Below are positions 1 to 13,088 of a stretch of DNA of 64,000 nt, piece by piece. Positions within the stretch are counted from its first letter, which is position 1. Each line of letters opens with the position of its first letter. Source of the DNA: Laburnicola sp. R22_1 (lineage: Eukaryota; Ascomycota; Dothideomycetes; Pleosporales; Didymosphaeriaceae); contig JACONQ010000007.1 of assembly GCA_014281115.1 (NCBI GenBank), positions 2,790,001 through 2,854,000 on the forward strand. Reading direction: 5' to 3'. The notes below the pieces were generated by a model. It saw nothing but the letters and a program-made list of their open reading frames with translations. It was not told where the DNA came from and did not search any database. Both the position numbers and the translations under genes were made by a program.

Positions 1-765
1 GAAGGAACGACTGCTTTGTCGGACACTCGAATACCGCTGCTGCACCGTGGAGGTCGAGCTAAAATACCCCCGCGCGACAATCATGTCTAGTTGGAAGTAG
101 ACATGAGTGCTATGCTTTCCTGTGCTCATGTGGTGCATGTACTGCTCTGAGATATGAGCGTACAAAAGACAACTGAAGTGTTTGCGACTCGTAGCACTGT
201 CTCGTCGATAAGTTCGAGTCTCGAGGCCCGACATCCACCCGAAGAGAGAAGAAGCTCCCTGCAACATGATGATAGCATAATGCTCAATGAGTCGAGTCAG
301 TTTGGTGACAAGAGGCAATGAAGGAGGATAGATGAGAGTTAGTTGACGCTAGGTGAGTGGTCTAGGTAGTCGAGATGCATCACGTATTCAAGTAAAGGAA
401 CAAGACGGATAGTAAAAGAGCGAGGTAAATGAAATATATTGAACGAACAGAAGTAATTACAATCTTTTAGATGATGCGCAGGAAAAGACAGCGAATAACG
501 ACAGCAAAGGTTCAACCTCGACCCTGATCCAGTATTTGATCCAGTGAGTCCGCTAAAGGGGATGTGAGTAATTTTATGGCATGCTAATAATGCAAGAGAG
601 ATGCTGTGCTGAATGTGACCGAGAATGCAAAACTGAGTCGTGTCGTGCGTAAAGTTCGTTGGCTTCTTTTCCCATGATCCATACAAAACGCCGGCCGTCC
701 TTTGACGTGAATCGCTTGAACGCAAATAATGATTGTAATGAAATGACCAGATATAAAGCGAGATG
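1..765. other. Left-edge stretch without a recognised gene
   Basis: No frame here looks like a conserved protein. The longest open frame on the minus strand (339-725) has no recognisable domain and lies downstream of the gene ending at 766, so it most likely covers that gene's 3' untranslated region. I found no tRNA-like A/B box pair and no clear repeat. Confidence 0.5.
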
Positions 766-1770
766 CTATGCGCGAGACGTCAATCGTATCGGCGGCATGA
801 CGAAATTCATCTCGTCTGTGTCGTCGTCATCGTCGATTTCAATATCAACCACCTGGGAGGTTGAATGCACGCCCATGGCAGGTTGAATAATGGTAGGTAT
901 CAGCTTCTTTTCCAAGTCTGGTACTGATATCTCTATCCGCTTTTCCATTTTGGCTTCCTGTTTTGCACCCTCTTGCTCTTCCTTCTCTTTCCGTGCAGCG
1001 CATCTTGCTATTTCGCTTTTGACGACCTCCAGCGCCTCTGCAAAATGTTCACGAATACCATCAAGCTCCTTCCGACAGTCACCCTCGCGTAATGATTGAT
1101 GGGCTGCCCTTTCGCATAGAGCTTGTGCTTGTTCTAAAGCTTTGTCGGAGGTGTCGAAGCGTTCCAGGGGTGTGGTAGCATTGTCATTTGCTGCGTGCAA
1201 CGAGGCCCCGCGTGCGCGCATCGAGGAAAGGCCAGCACGGTGCCGGTAGCCGATTTTCTTCATGATATCCTCGTCATCATCCTCATCGTCGGACGAGTTG
1301 GAGAGAGCAGCCATTGCGTTCAACTTGGCAGCCATCTTTCCTTTCCGGAGCATGTTCCGTCCCGTCCCGATTGCACGGACAAGCTGCTCAAATGCATTTT
1401 GGATCTGGCCATCGTATTGCACAACAATCATGGTCCGGGATCGCATTTTAGTAGGACCCGACTGTTGTCCGGATAGCAGGGACGGATTTTTCCGCTTTCG
1501 TGTCGTCGGTTCGCTCCGATGCGCTCCTCCGGGCGTGTCTGCCCCCTCATCTGCCCCCTCATCTGCTTCTTTTTCTTCCCGGATAGCGACGAGTTTTCGT
1601 AGCGACTCGACAGAGCCGGACTTGCGCTTCATGGGAAGCGAGCGCGACACGGGGACTTTTGCGAGCTCGCTCTGCATGGAGACGATTTTGGCTTCAATCT
1701 GGGAGGCATTCTCGAGCCATTGCGGGATGTTGTCATGCAGAAAGGCAAAAGCCTTTTCGATATCTGCCAT
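766..1770 (-). CDS. Conserved-looking hypothetical protein, coiled coil with acidic C-terminus
   Basis: This is a single exon of 334 codons plus stop. I start at the ATG at 1770 (MADIEKAFAFLHDN) because the longer upstream frame is low-complexity Pro/Ala/Ser sequence typical of an untranslated leader. The N-terminal 50 residues look helical. A basic Lys/Arg-rich stretch near residues 95-110 could be a nuclear localisation signal. An acidic run (SSDDEDDDED) follows near residue 160. A charged helical segment near residues 230-290 contains KEKEEQEGAKQEAKMEKR and probably forms a coiled coil. The C-terminus holds VVDIEIDDDDD, which resembles a SUMO-interacting motif (hydrophobic core followed by acidic residues). 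A nuclear adaptor role is inference only; I do not recognise the family. Confidence 0.7.
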   Translation of the reverse strand: MADIEKAFAFLHDNIPQWLENASQIEAKIVSMQSELAKVPVSRSLPMKRKSGSVESLRKLVAIREEKEADEGADEGADTPGGAHRSEPTTRKRKNPSLLSGQQSGPTKMRSRTMIVVQYDGQIQNAFEQLVRAIGTGRNMLRKGKMAAKLNAMAALSNSSDDEDDDEDIMKKIGYRHRAGLSSMRARGASLHAANDNATTPLERFDTSDKALEQAQALCERAAHQSLREGDCRKELDGIREHFAEALEVVKSEIARCAARKEKEEQEGAKQEAKMEKRIEISVPDLEKKLIPTIIQPAMGVHSTSQVVDIEIDDDDDTDEMNFVMPPIRLTSRA

Positions 1771-3392
1771 GGCGGAGGAGTCGGCGGCGGCGGCGGCGGG
1801 ATGGGAGGAAGCGCAGGTGGGTGGAGCCAGTCGCAAGGGTTGATGCAGCGCCCTTGAGGGCGAATGGCGTGTGGCAGGCAAGGCGGAGGGTGTGTCGAAG
1901 GTAGGGCAGGCAGTGTGCGAGGAGGAGCGAAATAGCAGTCGTGCAAGTGTGCGGTGGGCGCAGTGGAGCAGGGGGGCCGGGGATGGGCTCGCTCTTATTA
2001 AGAGAGCGGTTGGCGGGCAGGGGTGCGGACGAGGGTACAACGAGATGACGCTCTGCGGCCCGTGGCGTCTTACGCAGCGCCCAGCGCCCGTTTCTCGCAG
2101 GAGAGGCGCGGCCGCCGGCGAGCGCTGGCTACAAGCGGACGGCTCCGTGTGGGATGCGCTGGGCGCGGTGAAACGCTGAACAGGCGGCCGTCGCTTTCTG
2201 CATCTCAGCTATCGGCTTCCCGTACCAGCGACAACGGGGCGGCATGTTCCGCTGCCTGCGCGAACGCAGCGGATCCGCCGGCCTTCGCGTCGCCCGCCAT
2301 CCATCATCAATCGAGGCCTTCGTCCGGCGCGCGGCAGACGAAGAGGCGGCTGCTCGACCTATCATCCGTCGGCCTGCTCCCCATCAACTGCCCTGTAGGC
2401 CCCCCGAGCGATCCTCCACGTGCCTTCCCTGCCGTTTGTACATATGTAGACGAGCTAGCCATGTTGCGGTGAACGGTGCCGTGCTTCCCCCCGCCGCTGC
2501 CAAGTGCCTGAGTGATTAGTGATCGTGTACGCTCGCAAATCAGCGCTCGCAGCTGCTCCCTCCGAAGGAACAAGCAGGTGATAGGTAGCAGCATGGATGC
2601 AGATCATCACGGAGAACGAGTCGTCTCACGTCGGCTTTCGAGAAGACTCGGCAGTTCTCGTACACATGTAACCATCGAGCAAGCTGGAGGTGGCATCAAC
2701 GCAGTCTCTGGCGAAACGGGCTTGCAACGTTTGACCCCACTGTCACACCGCAAAATCTCCGTCTCCGGAAGAGGCATTAATGGCATGCCACTTATTATAT
2801 GTATGTATACGCTTGTTTGAGAGGTACGTGCTCCGGAGAAGTGCCCGCCAGACCTCAGGACCTCGGCTTGATCACGCGGTGAGGGACCAACCTTGGAAGA
2901 GAGCATAGGTACATACAGTACATAAAACACAGTTAACATGCACATCATATCAGACTGTTCTATTGCTCCTGGCGGATAATCAACGAGCGTGGCTCCTGTC
3001 AGATCAACGCTAGCTCGGTCCAGTTGACGTGTTGTCGGCGCCAAGACGAAATCGCAGCTGCGTGACACGATGCCGCCCGTCGGACCCTCACGAAGGCGCA
3101 ACTCCCAAGGTCCCATCTAGAGTACGTGCTGGAGCGTTCGTAGAGCAGCTCGTAACCTCCTCTACCATAGATGCAGAGGTCCTTTTCCTCCGCTGCAATC
3201 CGAACCCTTACTGCGCAGTAGGCGATCGGGCAGCTCGATGACGACACGATTAGCTTGCGAGCACCTTCAAGCTCCACCACCACAATACTTTCCGCTAACA
3301 AACAAACTCACCACCAGCTTCTGCAGGCTTTTCGAACAGACACCATAGCTTCCATCGTCGCTCCCCGTCGCCTTGCGCGCCTGCTCCGCACC
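1771..3392. other. Intergenic, GC-rich leader region
   Basis: About 1.6 kb separate two genes that point away from each other, so both promoters should lie here. The 2000-2450 part is CpG-rich, and frames are open on both strands only because of composition. No domain, RNA gene or repeat was recognised. Confidence 0.5.
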
Positions 3393-4284
3393 ATGTCGTC
3401 GACCACCCCAGACGCTTCGGTGCTTCCAAAAGCACCATGGAAGTCCCTCTTCAACCAGCACATCTCCAAGATGCCATCGCCCGAGTTTGTACTGGGCACA
3501 GTTGCAGCTGCTCCCCAGGGTTCGCCCGTGCCGTATGTTCCCCGTGTTCGCTACTGCATTTTCCGCGGATTCTGGACCGAGCTTCCAGAGAACAAACACA
3601 ACGATGCCAAGCGCAACCCGAAAGTCTATGAGAGCGATTGCCCTACCTTCACCACCGACGTGAGGATGGAGAAGGTGGGCCAGCTGTTTGGCACGGGCGC
3701 AGGACACGCCGAGAGCGATGGACAGACTCAAGGAAGTGGCGGAGGTGGTCCCGTGGAAGCTGTCTTCTGGGTCAAAGAGGCAGGAACACAATGGCGTATC
3801 AAGGGACACGCATACGTGGTCGGCAACGACATTGAGGAGAATGAGAACAGTAGCGGGGTCAGGACCGTGAAGAGCGAAGTGGGAAAAAGGATGAGGGTCG
3901 TGGACCAAGGCAAGGAACAGGACTGGAGCTGGACAAGGGAGCTGGCAGCTAGCTTTGGCAACCAGTCTCCCGATATCAAAGGTACACGATTCGGACGTTG
4001 AAGCGTCATCTGCAGCTCTAACACCCATAGGCTCCTTCCGAGCGCCTCCCCCAGGCCGCCCAACAGACGAGCCCCACGATGAGAAGAACCTCGAGCTAGG
4101 CGCCAAAGTGGACGACCTCCACGACGAAGTTGCACGCAAAAACTTCCGTCTCGTCATCATAGTCCCAGAGTCAGTAGAGCAGACTGACCTCAGCGACCCC
4201 GCCAAGAGCCGTCGCTACCTCTACACATTCGACGAGAGCATTCGGGCAAATGCCGGCTGGAGGACGCAGGAACTGTGGCCGTAA
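3393..4284 (+). CDS. Alr4036-type FMN-binding (pyridoxamine phosphate oxidase-like) protein
   Basis: Two exons (3393-3981, 4031-4284) give 280 aa; the 49-nt intron has GTACAC and an ATAG acceptor, and phase is kept (AAA G / GC TCC). The start ATG follows an A at -3 and begins MSSTTPDASVLPKAPW. The N-terminal domain (about residues 18-125) has the layout of the Alr4036 FMN-binding family: an aromatic APWKSLFNQHI opening, a VRYCIFRGFW strand and a later EAVFWVKEAGTQWRIKGHAYVV block. The C-terminal exon holds NFRLVIIVPESVEQTDLSDP followed by RRYLYTF, the usual closing segment of fungal members. The family is related to pyridoxamine 5'-phosphate oxidases, but the substrate is not established, so an FMN-dependent redox role is inferred. 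A short Gly-rich insert (residues about 114-122) sits between the two halves. Confidence 0.85.
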
Positions 4285-7200
4285 ATTTCCGAAGCACGCA
4301 CTGTGTACGACAGTACGACGTACGTATAGCGGGATGTTGGCCCGCAGATACATAGACGAGCGCGCATCACGATCGGTGGCACAGCTCATAGCTTAGCTGC
4401 TAGTGGATAAAGTTCAAGCCTCGCAATCAATTCCATGGAGTCCTTTTTTCCTTCACGAGATCTACAGTGCTTTGCTGTGCCGCAGTGCAACCACAGTCGC
4501 TGCGTGGGAAATTACTACGTAATATGCGCATATCCGCCGGATTGTTCGGCAGATAGTATTGATGACAGAATCTTTTCCAGGCGCGCAAGGCTACACAAGA
4601 ACAAACACGATCTTCAAATTCACGGCTAACAAGCAACGATAAAGCCCGTTGGCGTCGGCAAGCTGTACGCCTCCCGCAGGTACATGTGTATGGCATGTAC
4701 GCCCCGATTCCGCCCCTTCCCCAAACAGCCAAGCACGATGACCAAATTAAAGAAGGCTAATGTATATTTGGCCTTGCTGCTGCTTTTGCTGTCGTGCTAC
4801 ACACCCAAATTGCAATATTCATGTTGTCACCTTGCGGCGCGACGTGCAGCCCAGCCGGCTCAAATCAATATCCCGGAAGAGGGAGAGAGGGCCCGGGGGG
4901 GTGGCTCAGGTCGGCGACTGTTTTTCTTTTTAACAGGGGCAGACGGGCAGGTGGGTATTATTGGAATGAATGCAGGAGGGCGATGATGGGAGGTTTGTCT
5001 GGGTCGGGTTGTGGGGGTGGGATGTGGATGCGCATTCAAATTAAAAGGTTGAGTTGACTATAAACGGGATATGAATGAATGCATGAGGCGTGCAGGTAGA
5101 GGAAGGCGCGAGTAGGCGCACGTGGAGGTCACGAGATGCGTCTGGCGCTCTGGCGTGCACTAACACGCTTTCTGCTCCTGTACCGAGCTTCTACATGACA
5201 CTGAGCTGAGTGGAGATGGCCCAAGGCGGACCGAGCCCGTTTTGTTCCCCCTTCCGCGTCCGATTAACCCTCGCTCGCGATTTGCTGCATATACATTGCG
5301 TCATTTGCGCGCGGGATGGCCTGTCTGTCTCACCAACGGTGAAAAGCTAGCCCTTGCAGCGCGTGGATGGGGACTTCTATTCTTGGATACGAGTGAGCTG
5401 AAAGCGTATGATGCGAAAATCATACATTGATAGTTGTGTGTTCGTAAACGACTAGATTTCTAATGCAATTGCTAGCCTCCAGCGGTGAATAAAAGTCAGC
5501 TTAATACCTAGGTAGGGTACCTACCCCCTATACAAACTAATTCTGCGGACTCCAAAGCCATGCTCTATCTTCACAACTGCAAACTCTAATCTCCGTCAAG
5601 ACAATTTATCAACCTCAACCTCCCCTTCACAGGGCTAATTCTATGCCTCACATAGAAGGTAGGATCAGCAGGAGATGTAAGCACTCGAGACAAGCCTCAA
5701 GCGATCCACTCAGCCAAGGCCCACTTCCCTCACGAGTCACGATACTTCAAACAAGCTTACAGTAAATGACGCTTTATCGGGCCTATTTCGCTCTCCAACA
5801 AACGCTTGCTCGATCAAGCCCAATCCGACGTACAGAATTCCATAGCGTGGTCTAGTAGGTAGTACAAAAAGCAGGTGATTAAGTACTCTACTAAATTAGG
5901 ACATATATAAAGTACTTATTAGCAGCAAACAACACACAGGAGACAAGAAGGATCGCGGCAAATACCCTTTCCGTCGGTGTTGCGACAAAACAACCAGACT
6001 CCCCCGCTCGCTAGAGAATGCGAATGTCGCAATACATAGGCTCGGCCATGGACCCGACCGGGAAGGATTCGCATCCTGCACGCAAGGGTATCAAAGCGTC
6101 GGTGTGTTATTCGCTCACTCGCGAGTCGCACGTGGCGACCTTGTCATCACTAAACATAGCTTTTCAGACGTGACGTTTTGCGCTGGGCGTCAGAGGGGCG
6201 GGCGACTAGGTTTTCCAATCCCCTCTGCTTTTCTTTCCTCGCTGCCCAGCCCAATCCCCCCAAAAGATCCTTCTTTCAACGCATGAACAACAGACCTGGA
6301 GCCCAATGGCACACGTGCAGGACCGTAGTATAATGATCGACATGTATGTAAAAGTATACGGAGTCACGCACGCGAGGGCATGGACACTCCCAGATGAACA
6401 ACTCACAGACCCATGCCCATATCAAAACCACATATACACATGCCCTCCCTCCATCGGCCCCGCACACCCATCCCGCCCCTCCAACATCCATCCAATCACC
6501 CCCAAGCCTGCTCCCTATCAACCCCGCGGCTAAGCGGCAACTTCCGTCTCTCCTCCCCGGCCCCCGGCCCGCGCACGTCGTCGCGCAGCCAAGTCCAGCC
6601 GATGCGGACGCGGACACAAACGCCGCAACCGTCAAGATCTGTGCGTGGTACGCGAAAAGCGGAGCGCACGCGGAAAACGGTGCGCATGGAGGTAGTCTAC
6701 GCTCGTAATCGTAGCACCCGTCGGCGAGTTGAGCGACGTTGCGTTTGCGTTTGGGGTACTGGACGAACTCTTCCGGTTGCTGCTTTGGGGGGTAGGTGAT
6801 ACTGTGTATGAGGAGGGGCGGTAGCGAGGCGGTACAAGGGAGGCGGGGTTGGATTGTATGATGAGGGCAGAGGGTGAGTGAGGTTGTGCGGCAGGCAGAG
6901 GCGTCAGAGATGATTGATGGTGGCGTGAGGGTTGGCGGTATCTACGCAGGGGGTGGGAGCTAACGGTGAGTGCTGCGTGAGGCTCAAGTGTACTGTATGC
7001 TTCTGATGACGCAAACGAGAGGCCTCGTGATGGTTTGCCTATGCCGCTTTGAGGGGTTGCGATAATCCTCAGCTCCCATAGGGTCGGGTTTGGCTATGTG
7101 TACGGCTATGAGTGGCTGGCTTCTCCGATGCAGCGTACAGCGCGCGCTAAGAGTGCAGGTATACTAGGAATTGTATTGGCGCTAAGGCTATAAAGTTGAC

Positions 7201-7298
7201 CACTAGTAGCAAATACGTTGGTGAGCCTGGAAAGGATAGAAGCCGATTGAAAAGCAACGGCCGCGAAGCCAGGCATGCGTAACCAGTATCGACAACCC
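4285..7298. other. 3-kb intergenic region
   Basis: This lies between the 3' ends of two convergent genes. Frames such as 6276-6635 (minus) and 6413-6799 (plus) are open on both strands and low in complexity, without domains. The segment 6530-6720 is CpG-rich. I see no tRNA, terminal repeat or tandem array. Confidence 0.5.
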
Positions 7299-8994
7299 TC
7301 ATGCTTTCTTGAAAAAGCTGGCGATACTGCCCTGAGCTTTGCCGCCGGCCTTCTTGCCTTTTGCAGTGTTCGTGATCTTAGGTGCAGGCTTGGGTTTCTT
7401 AGGCTCTGGTTCGTCTTCTGAGAACGACTCCCACACCGCTTCCTCTTTCGTGACTACGACTGGTCAGATAAATCCCAATATTGCACAATATCAGCTCACC
7501 GAGATACCCATCCTCGTCCTTGATCTTCTTCTTCTTCATTACCCGTCGCCTCCCGCGCCTTCGTTCACCTTGAACCGTGACCGTGGCTTCGCCCTCAGTT
7601 GGCTTGTCGGGTGAAGCCTTGTCTAATGGCGCATCCTGGGAGTCTTTCTCTTCTTCTGCTGGTGCATCCGGCATCTCGACTGCGCACAGTTAGTCATGCG
7701 CAGTGGTGACTGTAAATCCGGGCTGGCTTACCATCCGCTTCCATCATTTCCTGCAGCTTCTTTTCGCGCTCTTCACGTGCCTTCCGTGCCGCTGCTGCCT
7801 TTTCCTCGTCATACTTGACAATGGGCTCGTCATCAGCGTCCCCCTCGTCCTCGGACATGCCTTGCATTACGTCTGTGATCGTTAGCAACCACACCATACG
7901 CTCAGACAAGAGTCGTACCATCCTCGGCCGGCGCCGGCGTTGACTCCTTTGCCTTTGGTTTCGCTTTTGCGAAAGACTTGAAGATGTCTCCAACGGATTT
8001 GTTCTTCTTCGCGTTGGACTTTGAGTCTGACTTCTTCACGGAAGCAGCTGCACCAGGCTGAGGCGTTGATCGGCCAGACTTGGTTTCTTCAGAGGTGCTT
8101 TCGCGACGAATTGGAGCCTTAGCTTCCGCCTTCCCTGCTGCCACAGCTGCAGATGTTGGTTTGACAGCGGTTTTGAGCGCAGTTTTGGGTCCAGCGGGGG
8201 TCCGTCGCTACATGTCCCTCAGTTTGTGATCGTTGTGTAATTCGTATGGAGATTACCTTGATATATGGGTTGTGGATAGACCCATAGACTCTCCAGCGCT
8301 CCAGAGGATCTTCGCTTGCATAATTGCTAGCTACGTCTTGATTGCAAACGGACAATACATTCAAGTTCTGCCAATGTTAGCTTCCTGGTTTCCGATGGTC
8401 CTTCACTATCTTCATACCTCCAAGGGGCCTGGCTCGAGGCTGTAGATGTGAATGGACGTGATATCCTCAAACTCGCCCTTGGTTTCTAGCCGGCATGTCA
8501 GCCTGATGTGCTGGTGTGGATTGCTGGAGCAATACGCACTCTCCAGCTCCTCTTCCCTCACCAGCAGAATCGATGTTTTTGGCACCGGCTTCTCTGCAGG
8601 CTCTTCCGGCTCGAGCAGCGAGCTCATGAAGGGTGAGCTGCGGATAGCCATGTCATCTCGGCCCTGCCCATTGGTGCCATTGGTATGCTCGGACGATTGC
8701 TTCTTGCCGGTGAGGAGGTAGGTTGCGTGGACGGACTGCGGTTTCTTCGCGTTCTGCTTGGTGTGGAACTCGTAAAGCATCCTGCATCGCATCAGTGACG
8801 TGCCATCGAGCGGTGTGAGACATAATTACTGCTTCGCCATGTTGACATTGACCTTGAGCGCCCGGCTGAGCAAGCGGTAGGTGGTCTAGGAAATGTTAGC
8901 TGGAGGGAATCAATGTGTGCGCAAGAGGCTCTACCGGCTGGCTCTCGGTGAACACGCGGTTCGCAAGGTACTCTTTGTAGCTCTCCTCCGCCAT
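7299..8994 (-). CDS. POL32: DNA polymerase delta third subunit (Pol32/Cdc27 family)
   Basis: Nine exons (8935-8994, 8830-8885, 8540-8781, 8418-8485, 8257-8367, 7919-8207, 7732-7872, 7500-7679, 7299-7459) give 435 aa with every phase closing; introns are 40-54 nt. The N-terminus (MAEESYKEYLANRVF) and the block around TSILLVREEELEKTKGEF and SIHIYSLEPGPLENL match the Cdc27 family winged-helix region that binds the B-subunit Pol31. The middle is Lys/Ser/Pro/Ala-rich and disordered. An acidic stretch (SEDEGDADDEP) and a basic RRRGRRRVMKKKKIKD segment follow. The last residues, QGSIASFF (425-432), are a textbook PCNA-interacting box (QxxIxxFF). The product should be a nuclear subunit of polymerase delta for lagging-strand and translesion synthesis. 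It is divergent from tubulin cofactor D with only 192 bp between the start codons. Confidence 0.95.
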
Positions 8995-9186
8995 TGTGGG
9001 TAGTGCGACGTCCACGAGTGTCGAGTGTCCGGCTGTGGTGTCGCGGTGTTGCGGAGGAAAGAGCGCTGGGAAAGTCGCGTCGCGCGGTCATGTGCAAGCG
9101 TCAGATTGGGAAGGCAATGACTCGCGTCGCCAAGCCATACATCCACCCACCAACATAGGCACCACCTTCACCCAACATGCCTCAAG
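8995..9186. promoter_or_regulatory. Shared divergent promoter, POL32 / tubulin cofactor D
   Basis: The start codons of the two divergent genes are 192 bp apart, so both promoters must overlap here or extend into the coding regions. No TATA box is evident; the segment is of mixed composition. Confidence 0.6.
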
Positions 9187-12100
9187 ATGAATACAACTGG
9201 AGACGATGACCTGAACTTTCTGCGGGCATCCGCCTCGAGCCTGGGAGATCTTGAAAAGCTCATTCCACGGCTCCTGAGGAAACGCAAAACTGGCTCCAAC
9301 GAAGTCCATTCGCGGGTGCGAAACGCTGATCTGAACAGGATACTTCTTTTGGTACGATATCCTTGAGCAAAAAAGGCCTCTGCATAGCTAATCAAATGCA
9401 GATTGAGCCATTCCAGGAAGATCCCCAGCTGCTAGACACTCATCTCAAATCTCTCATCCCACCGTTGGTTGCTGCCTATTTGGACTCCCTTCACATAGCA
9501 AGCAGGCCGAATCCCAAGAAGGGCTTCGTAACTTTGGCTCACGCGGTATTCCAAATACTGAACCTATTCTGCAAAGTTCGAGGCGAGAAGGTCATCAAAG
9601 GCTTCTTGAACAACGAGCCGCGCTATCTTGAGCCAATCCTTAGTGAATTCGAAGCTGGAATTGTTCATGCACAGGACGACGATGAGCCGTTATCTCAGTC
9701 CAATGTACATTGGACAGAGCGTTATGTTCTCTTGCTATGGCTTTCTCACCTAATGCTGGCTCCTTTCCCCTTGGCATCTATGTCTGCCATGCAGTCATCG
9801 CAGGAAGTCGCAAATACACTTGGAATTGAACTTCCCGCAGAGGCCCCCGGTATCACCCTTCGAGTTTTGTCGATTTGCGTCAAGGGACTTCAGTCGGCCT
9901 CCAAGGAACGCAATGCGGCGGCACATCTTCTCGTCAAACTCTGCGTCCGGCCGGATATGCAGAAGCTGGGTCTGTTGGATACGCTCGTACAATGGTCTCT
10001 ATCTTTCTTCAACAACATATCAGAAGACAACGCGGATATTCACCAGTGTCTCGGTATGCTCTCATTTCTCTCTGGTCTCGTCACCTCTGCTACAAATGAG
10101 GAGATCGGTCCCTTCCTTCCAGCTATATACAGGTCATGCCAGAACATCATCAGCCAAGCAAATCTTGCCTTTGTAAAATCGTCAGCCGTCGCTAGAAAGC
10201 TCGTCGTGAAGACTTTGCGCAACATTGTTGTCCATTGCCTGCAGACGGGAGCGTCGTCGAACCAGCTCGACACAACCACTGTGCTGGAGGAGGTAATCGA
10301 GTTTCTCCTAGAATCATTGGGCGATGGAGACTCTCCAGTTAGGTACGCAGCCAGCAAAGCCCTCAGCATTGTCACGATGAAACTCGACCCTGAAATGGCT
10401 GGAGATGTGGTAGAGGCCATCCTCGGGTCTTTCAATGAAAATGTCTATTGGCAAGGGTCCAAGAGGAATCTCAGTGGAGTAGATTCTCTACGATGGCACG
10501 GCCTAGCACTTACTCTTTCACAACTCTTGTACCGACGAGCGTTATCTCCCGCACAGCTTCCAGACATCTTGAACGCCCTTCTACTGGCTCTGGCTTTCGA
10601 ACAACGATCGACAACAGGTGGCTCAATAGGTACCAATGTCCGTGATGCTGCCTGCTTCGGCATCTGGGCGTTGTCTCGGCGATATACGACAAAGGAGCTT
10701 TCTGCCGTGGAGACAACCTCGGTTCGAGCTTCTGAACATCAAAAGGGCATGTCTATCTTGCAAGTACTGGCGATCGAGTTGCTCGTTGTAGCGTGCCTCG
10801 ATCCAGCTGGGAATATCCGACGAGGATCATCCGCCGCTTTGCAAGAACTCATCGGCCGTCATCCCAACACCATACACGAAGCCATTCCACTAGTCCAAGT
10901 TGTTGACTTCCACGCGGTTGGTCTTCGTGAGCGCGCCATGTGCAAGGTTTCCATCGAAGCCGGGAAGCTTTATCGAAGTTACTGGGAGGCTTTGTTCCAT
11001 AACTTGCTTGGATGGAGAGGTATTGGATCTCTAGACTCCGCCTCCCGTCTCTACGCGGCACGGGCGGTAGGATTGCTGTCTGTGGACCAAGATCCTGGTG
11101 TGGTCCGTTCAATGGCTGATGGCATATGCGATGAGCTCGGCGCATTGAAATCGCGACAGGTCGAGGAGCGTCAGGGCTTGGTCTCTGCCTTGGCCGCTCT
11201 CGTTGACCAGAACAACATACTGGAAGGTCATGGGGGTGCCGCCAATGGCAAGAAAACGGACCTGACTCACCTATGGGGCTTGCTAGAGCGAGACCTAAAG
11301 CTTGAGGACAATGTCTTCATGTCGCCTGCTATGAGGCCCGATATCACAGCCTCGGCGGTCTGCACTTTCTTGGGAGCACTAGCAACGATGACCCATTCAC
11401 GCTCCAGTGAAGTATCTACAATACGGATACCGACTACAGAGCTGGTTCGTCTCCTAAACCTTTGTCTCGGCCGCTACGCAGATTCGGTCCTGGAGGCCGT
11501 TCCACGGACAACGACCAGTGTCCTGAGACTGCTACAGTCCCTTTCTCCAGACGATGCAGACGCTCTAGTCGCCGGTTGGTTGTCCAAGCTCGAGAATGAA
11601 GCATCATATAATGGCTTGCGCTGGTCCGGCTTTGCCATTGCCCTAGGAGCAGCTTATCCTCTCCTCAGTGAGGCCAACGAACCAACCGCTACGCAGAACC
11701 AAATCGCTGAGATTCTGCCTTTCCGATGTACCTCCGCCGTTGCAATCGAAGCGCGAACCGTGGCCCTCTTGGCAATCGGTATTCTGCTTAAAAACTGTGG
11801 TCATCCCGGCTCCGCGACTGCCTTGCACCCAAGCATTAGCGACCGAATCGTGAGCGCCTTGCATGTAGCGCTCAACGATTACACCGTCACGGAACGTGGA
11901 GACGTAGGCTCTCTTGTTCGTCTCGAGGCTCTCAATACAACTGGGACGGCATGGGAGACGGGCTTGCTGCATGGTTCCCCCCGCGAGGATGAACTACACG
12001 CCGATGTCCTCCGAATGTCACTCGAGAAGCTCGACAAAGTGCGTCTCCGAGCCGCGCACGTCCTAGAAAAAGGCGCATACGAGCACTTTGAAAGAGTGGC

Positions 12101-12898
12101 GGCGGACGTGGCGGACGGCGTCTCTTCTTACGCGTACTTTGCCAATGCCTTGACGATTCTGACGCCCTCGACACCTGTTGCTATCACGAATGCAGTCGTC
12201 TCCGGGTACATGACATCAGCAGGTATGGGATCCGAATCCGTAGTCCAAAATGCGCGCGCCGCCCTCCTAGACGCTGTCAATTCTTGGCCTACCGTCGCTA
12301 CAGATGCAAACGACGCGCACTTCAACTTACTCGACGCGATGAGCTGTCTCCTGGGCCAACTGAAAAGGAACTTAGACACGGAACGGGTTCTCATCCCGCT
12401 GTTGGAGATCTTAGCCTTTTTGTTCGATATGCATGTCATGCACCGCCTGCTCGATACCTCCTTCAAGTACGTCCCGCCCCTGCGGGTAAGATTGGTACGG
12501 ATACTGATTGTGATTGCACTAGTTTCCGCGCCGTGTTGTCCTACACGCAAAAAGCGCACTTCAAATCCACGCATATGCAGAAACTGCTTCTTGCGCTTGA
12601 CGTCTATCGTGGTTTGGGTACCATCCCGGCAACGCGGGCGGATACCATTACAAAAGTTACGAGCATGCTATTACATCCGTTCCCAAATGTAAGCCGCATC
12701 GCATCAAGCAATATTTCAAAGGTTCGGTAGCGAACGGTGCTAACGCGTGTTCTTGTGCAGATTCGCATCGCGGCGGCGGAAACGTTGTGGTTGTTGACGA
12801 GGGAAGAGAGTCTCAAGAGGCAGGATTGGAGTCTGCCGTCTAAGAGCTTGAAGCCGGTTGTTGAGGGGGTGAAGGTTGCTTTTGGGGCGGTGGGGTAG
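9187..12898 (+). CDS. Tubulin-folding cofactor D (TBCD/Cin1/Alp1 family)
   Basis: Four exons (9187-9351, 9402-12466, 12523-12688, 12761-12898) give 1177 aa, close to the usual length. The ATG at 9187 is chosen because the ATG at 9178 runs into a stop after ten codons. The protein is all-helical, with HEAT/ARM-type repeats throughout. Family landmarks include RPNPKKGFVTLAHAVFQILN near residue 100, DSPVRYAASKALSIV, DAACFGIWALSRRY and HEAIPLVQVVDFHAVGLR. The C-terminal TFCD region includes RAAHVLEKGAYEHFERVAAD. Cofactor D captures beta-tubulin from prefoldin/CCT or cofactor A and, with cofactors C and E, drives assembly and GTP exchange of the alpha/beta dimer; it acts in the cytosol. The last two introns (56 and 72 nt) lie in the C-terminal 110 codons. 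It shares a compact promoter with POL32. Confidence 0.95.
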
Positions 12899-13088
12899 GA
12901 TATGTCGATACCTGGGTGGTCCTAACATATACACTTCGACGACGTACTTGCTGGTACATGGATGAATGTAGATATCCACGGGACAGACATGTTCATATTC
13001 TCATATTAGGCATTTACCGTCTAGGCTAGTCCGATGACTACGTCGTAGTCTAGCACCACAACCATCCAAAGGGCGAAGGGAAGGGCTA

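Noticed and set aside
180..245. Possible tRNA because of AGTTCGAGTCTCG
   Set aside because: The B-box-like piece lacks the GGTTCGANNCC pattern, no A-box lies at the right distance, and the acceptor ends do not pair.
6276..6799. Open frames on both strands suggesting a gene
   Set aside because: Composition is skewed (Pro/Ser/Arg or Cys/Val strings), no domain is present, and both strands are open together, which is typical of GC-rich non-coding DNA.
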